Origin: Bin5 sp965218625
GTDB taxonomy: Bacteria; Chloroflexota; Anaerolineae; Caldilineales; Caldilineaceae
Direction: 5' to 3'
Assembly (NCBI GenBank): GCA_965218625.1
Contig: CBDCLG010000016.1
Span: 1-64,000 of the forward strand
Length of the DNA: 64,000 nucleotides
Positions 63,224 through 64,000 of the stretch are shown here, piece after piece (position 1 is the first letter of the stretch; the number at the start of each line of letters is the position of its first letter). The notes under the pieces are model-generated. The model saw nothing but the letters and a program-made list of their open reading frames with translations, had not been told where the DNA came from and ran no database searches. A program made the position numbers and the translations under genes.

Positions 63224-64000
63224 ATGCAACACGACGCAAGCAAACACCTGGTCTATATCAACGGGGAAATGTTCCCGCCGGACGCGGCGAAGATTTCGGT
63301 CTTTGACAGCGCGGTGACGCTCGGAGACACGATGACCGAGTCGACGCGGACGTTCGGCCACGAGTCGTTCAAGCTGGAGCGGCATGTCGAGCGGCTGTAC
63401 AAGTCGCTCAAGGTCGGCCGCATCAACCCGGGGCTCATGCCGCAGGAGATGACCGACATCACTCTGGAGGTACTCGAGAGGAATCTTCCCCACGTGCCCG
63501 CCAACGAGGATGTCTGGATCGTGCACAACATCTCGCGCGGCGCCGGGGCGCTAGCGGCCGACCCGACGCAGCAGCGCTCGCCGGCCACCGTCATTATCCA
63601 TACCGCGCCGCTGATCCTGAGTGACTGGGCGGGGTTCTACACCGAGGGCTGCCACGCGGTAACGCCGTTCAGCCGTGCGATCCCGACGCAGTCGCTCGAC
63701 GCGCGCATCAAGAACCGGAGCCGGCTGGCGTACACGCTGGCCGAGGCGGAGGTGAAGCTGGTTGACCCGGCGGCGCAGAGTGTGATCCTGGACACCGACG
63801 GCAACGTAACCGAGAACAAGGGCGGCAACTTTTTCATCTACGCCGACGGCGCGCTCAAAACGCCGCACGCACGCGGCGCGCTGGCAGGGATCAGCCGGGA
63901 GACGGCGCTGGAGCTGGCGGAAGGGCTGGGCATCGCCACGCAGGTCACCGATTTTCAGCCGTACGACATTTACACGGCGGAAGAGGCGTTCTTCACGAGC
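63224..64000 (+). CDS. Branched-chain-type (fold IV) aminotransferase, 3' end cut
   Basis: The first 259 codons of a class IV PLP aminotransferase, with the branched-chain or D-amino-acid type fold. The N-terminus is HLVYINGEMFPPDAAKISVF, and the region around the active Lys is LDARIKNRSRLAYTLAEAE. The motif DTDGNVTENKGGNFFIY supplies the conserved Glu, and GISRETALELAEGLGI fits the cofactor phosphate-binding segment. ATG 63224 has GGAG about 12 bases upstream. Ends at the window edge with EEAFFTS, which normally precedes the last 30-40 residues. Substrate class (branched-chain, D-Ala or aminodeoxychorismate) cannot be fixed. Confidence 0.88.
   Translation, partial: MQHDASKHLVYINGEMFPPDAAKISVFDSAVTLGDTMTESTRTFGHESFKLERHVERLYKSLKVGRINPGLMPQEMTDITLEVLERNLPHVPANEDVWIVHNISRGAGALAADPTQQRSPATVIIHTAPLILSDWAGFYTEGCHAVTPFSRAIPTQSLDARIKNRSRLAYTLAEAEVKLVDPAAQSVILDTDGNVTENKGGNFFIYADGALKTPHARGALAGISRETALELAEGLGIATQVTDFQPYDIYTAEEAFFTS

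Noticed and set aside
1..64000. tRNA or rRNA genes
   Set aside because: I looked through the gene-free gaps by eye for cloverleaf-like and conserved rRNA sequences and found none. A dedicated search could still find one.

Overview
The window looks like Chloroflexota DNA (Anaerolineae/Caldilineaceae-like). This is inferred from the high-GC coding sequence, secreted proteins with long Thr/Pro linkers of the ATPTPT type, the abundance of Asp-box sialidase-like proteins, phytanoyl-CoA dioxygenases, class III aminotransferases and aldo/keto reductases, an imuB-dnaE2 pair, and a Gram-positive-type SOS box. No rRNA or tRNA gene was recognised, so the placement is inferred, not proven.

Layout. 1-4.6 kb (minus): two sialidase-like genes, a deacetylase-like gene and a SUMF1-fold gene, all carrying frameshifts. 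4.7-5.4 kb: two small hypothetical genes. 5.7-12 kb (minus): an oligopeptide-type ABC cassette (binding protein, two permeases, no ATPase) followed by a sialidase-like protein and a DegT-type aminotransferase. 12.4-17.7 kb: an AT-richer accessory stretch with a lipoprotein, small orphan genes, an IS5-type element with a nonsense-mutated transposase lying between two copies of a decayed gene, and a PIN toxin whose antitoxin is frameshifted. 18.3-24.8 kb: a 2157-residue secreted protein with FN3, PPC-like and three leucine-rich-repeat blocks. 25-27.3 kb: an SH3b protein and an FG-GAP propeller protein. 27.7-32.6 kb: an SOS-type promoter driving imuB and dnaE2, the two genes separated by an array of 18 heptamers. 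33-33.7 kb: a second PIN toxin, again with a frameshifted antitoxin.

33.8-43.7 kb (plus) is a closely spaced nine-gene catabolic cluster: sialidase-like, HpcH/HpaI aldolase, MDR dehydrogenase, class III aminotransferase, amidohydrolase (broken), ferritin-like protein, two aldo/keto reductases (one broken) and a Gfo/Idh/MocA dehydrogenase. 46.7-52.5 kb (plus) is an amidohydrolase plus a sugar-type ABC transporter whose two permeases are fused into one 641-residue protein. 52.7-55.9 kb (minus) holds PhyH, aminotransferase and ThuA genes. A deletion-scarred paralogue of the PhyH-aminotransferase pair lies at 46.1-46.6 kb. 57.3-61.6 kb (minus) carries tandem sterol-desaturase-family paralogues with near-identical promoters, a transaldolase-like gene and another PhyH. 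The window ends in a second SH3b protein and a branched-chain-type aminotransferase cut by the edge.

Taken together this is a heterotroph's catabolic gene store: importers bring in peptide- or sugar-like compounds that dehydrogenases, aldolases, aminotransferases and Fe(II) dioxygenases could process. The substrates cannot be read from sequence. Frameshifts are frequent, at least three of them at C or G homopolymers, so some may be consensus errors rather than true gene decay.
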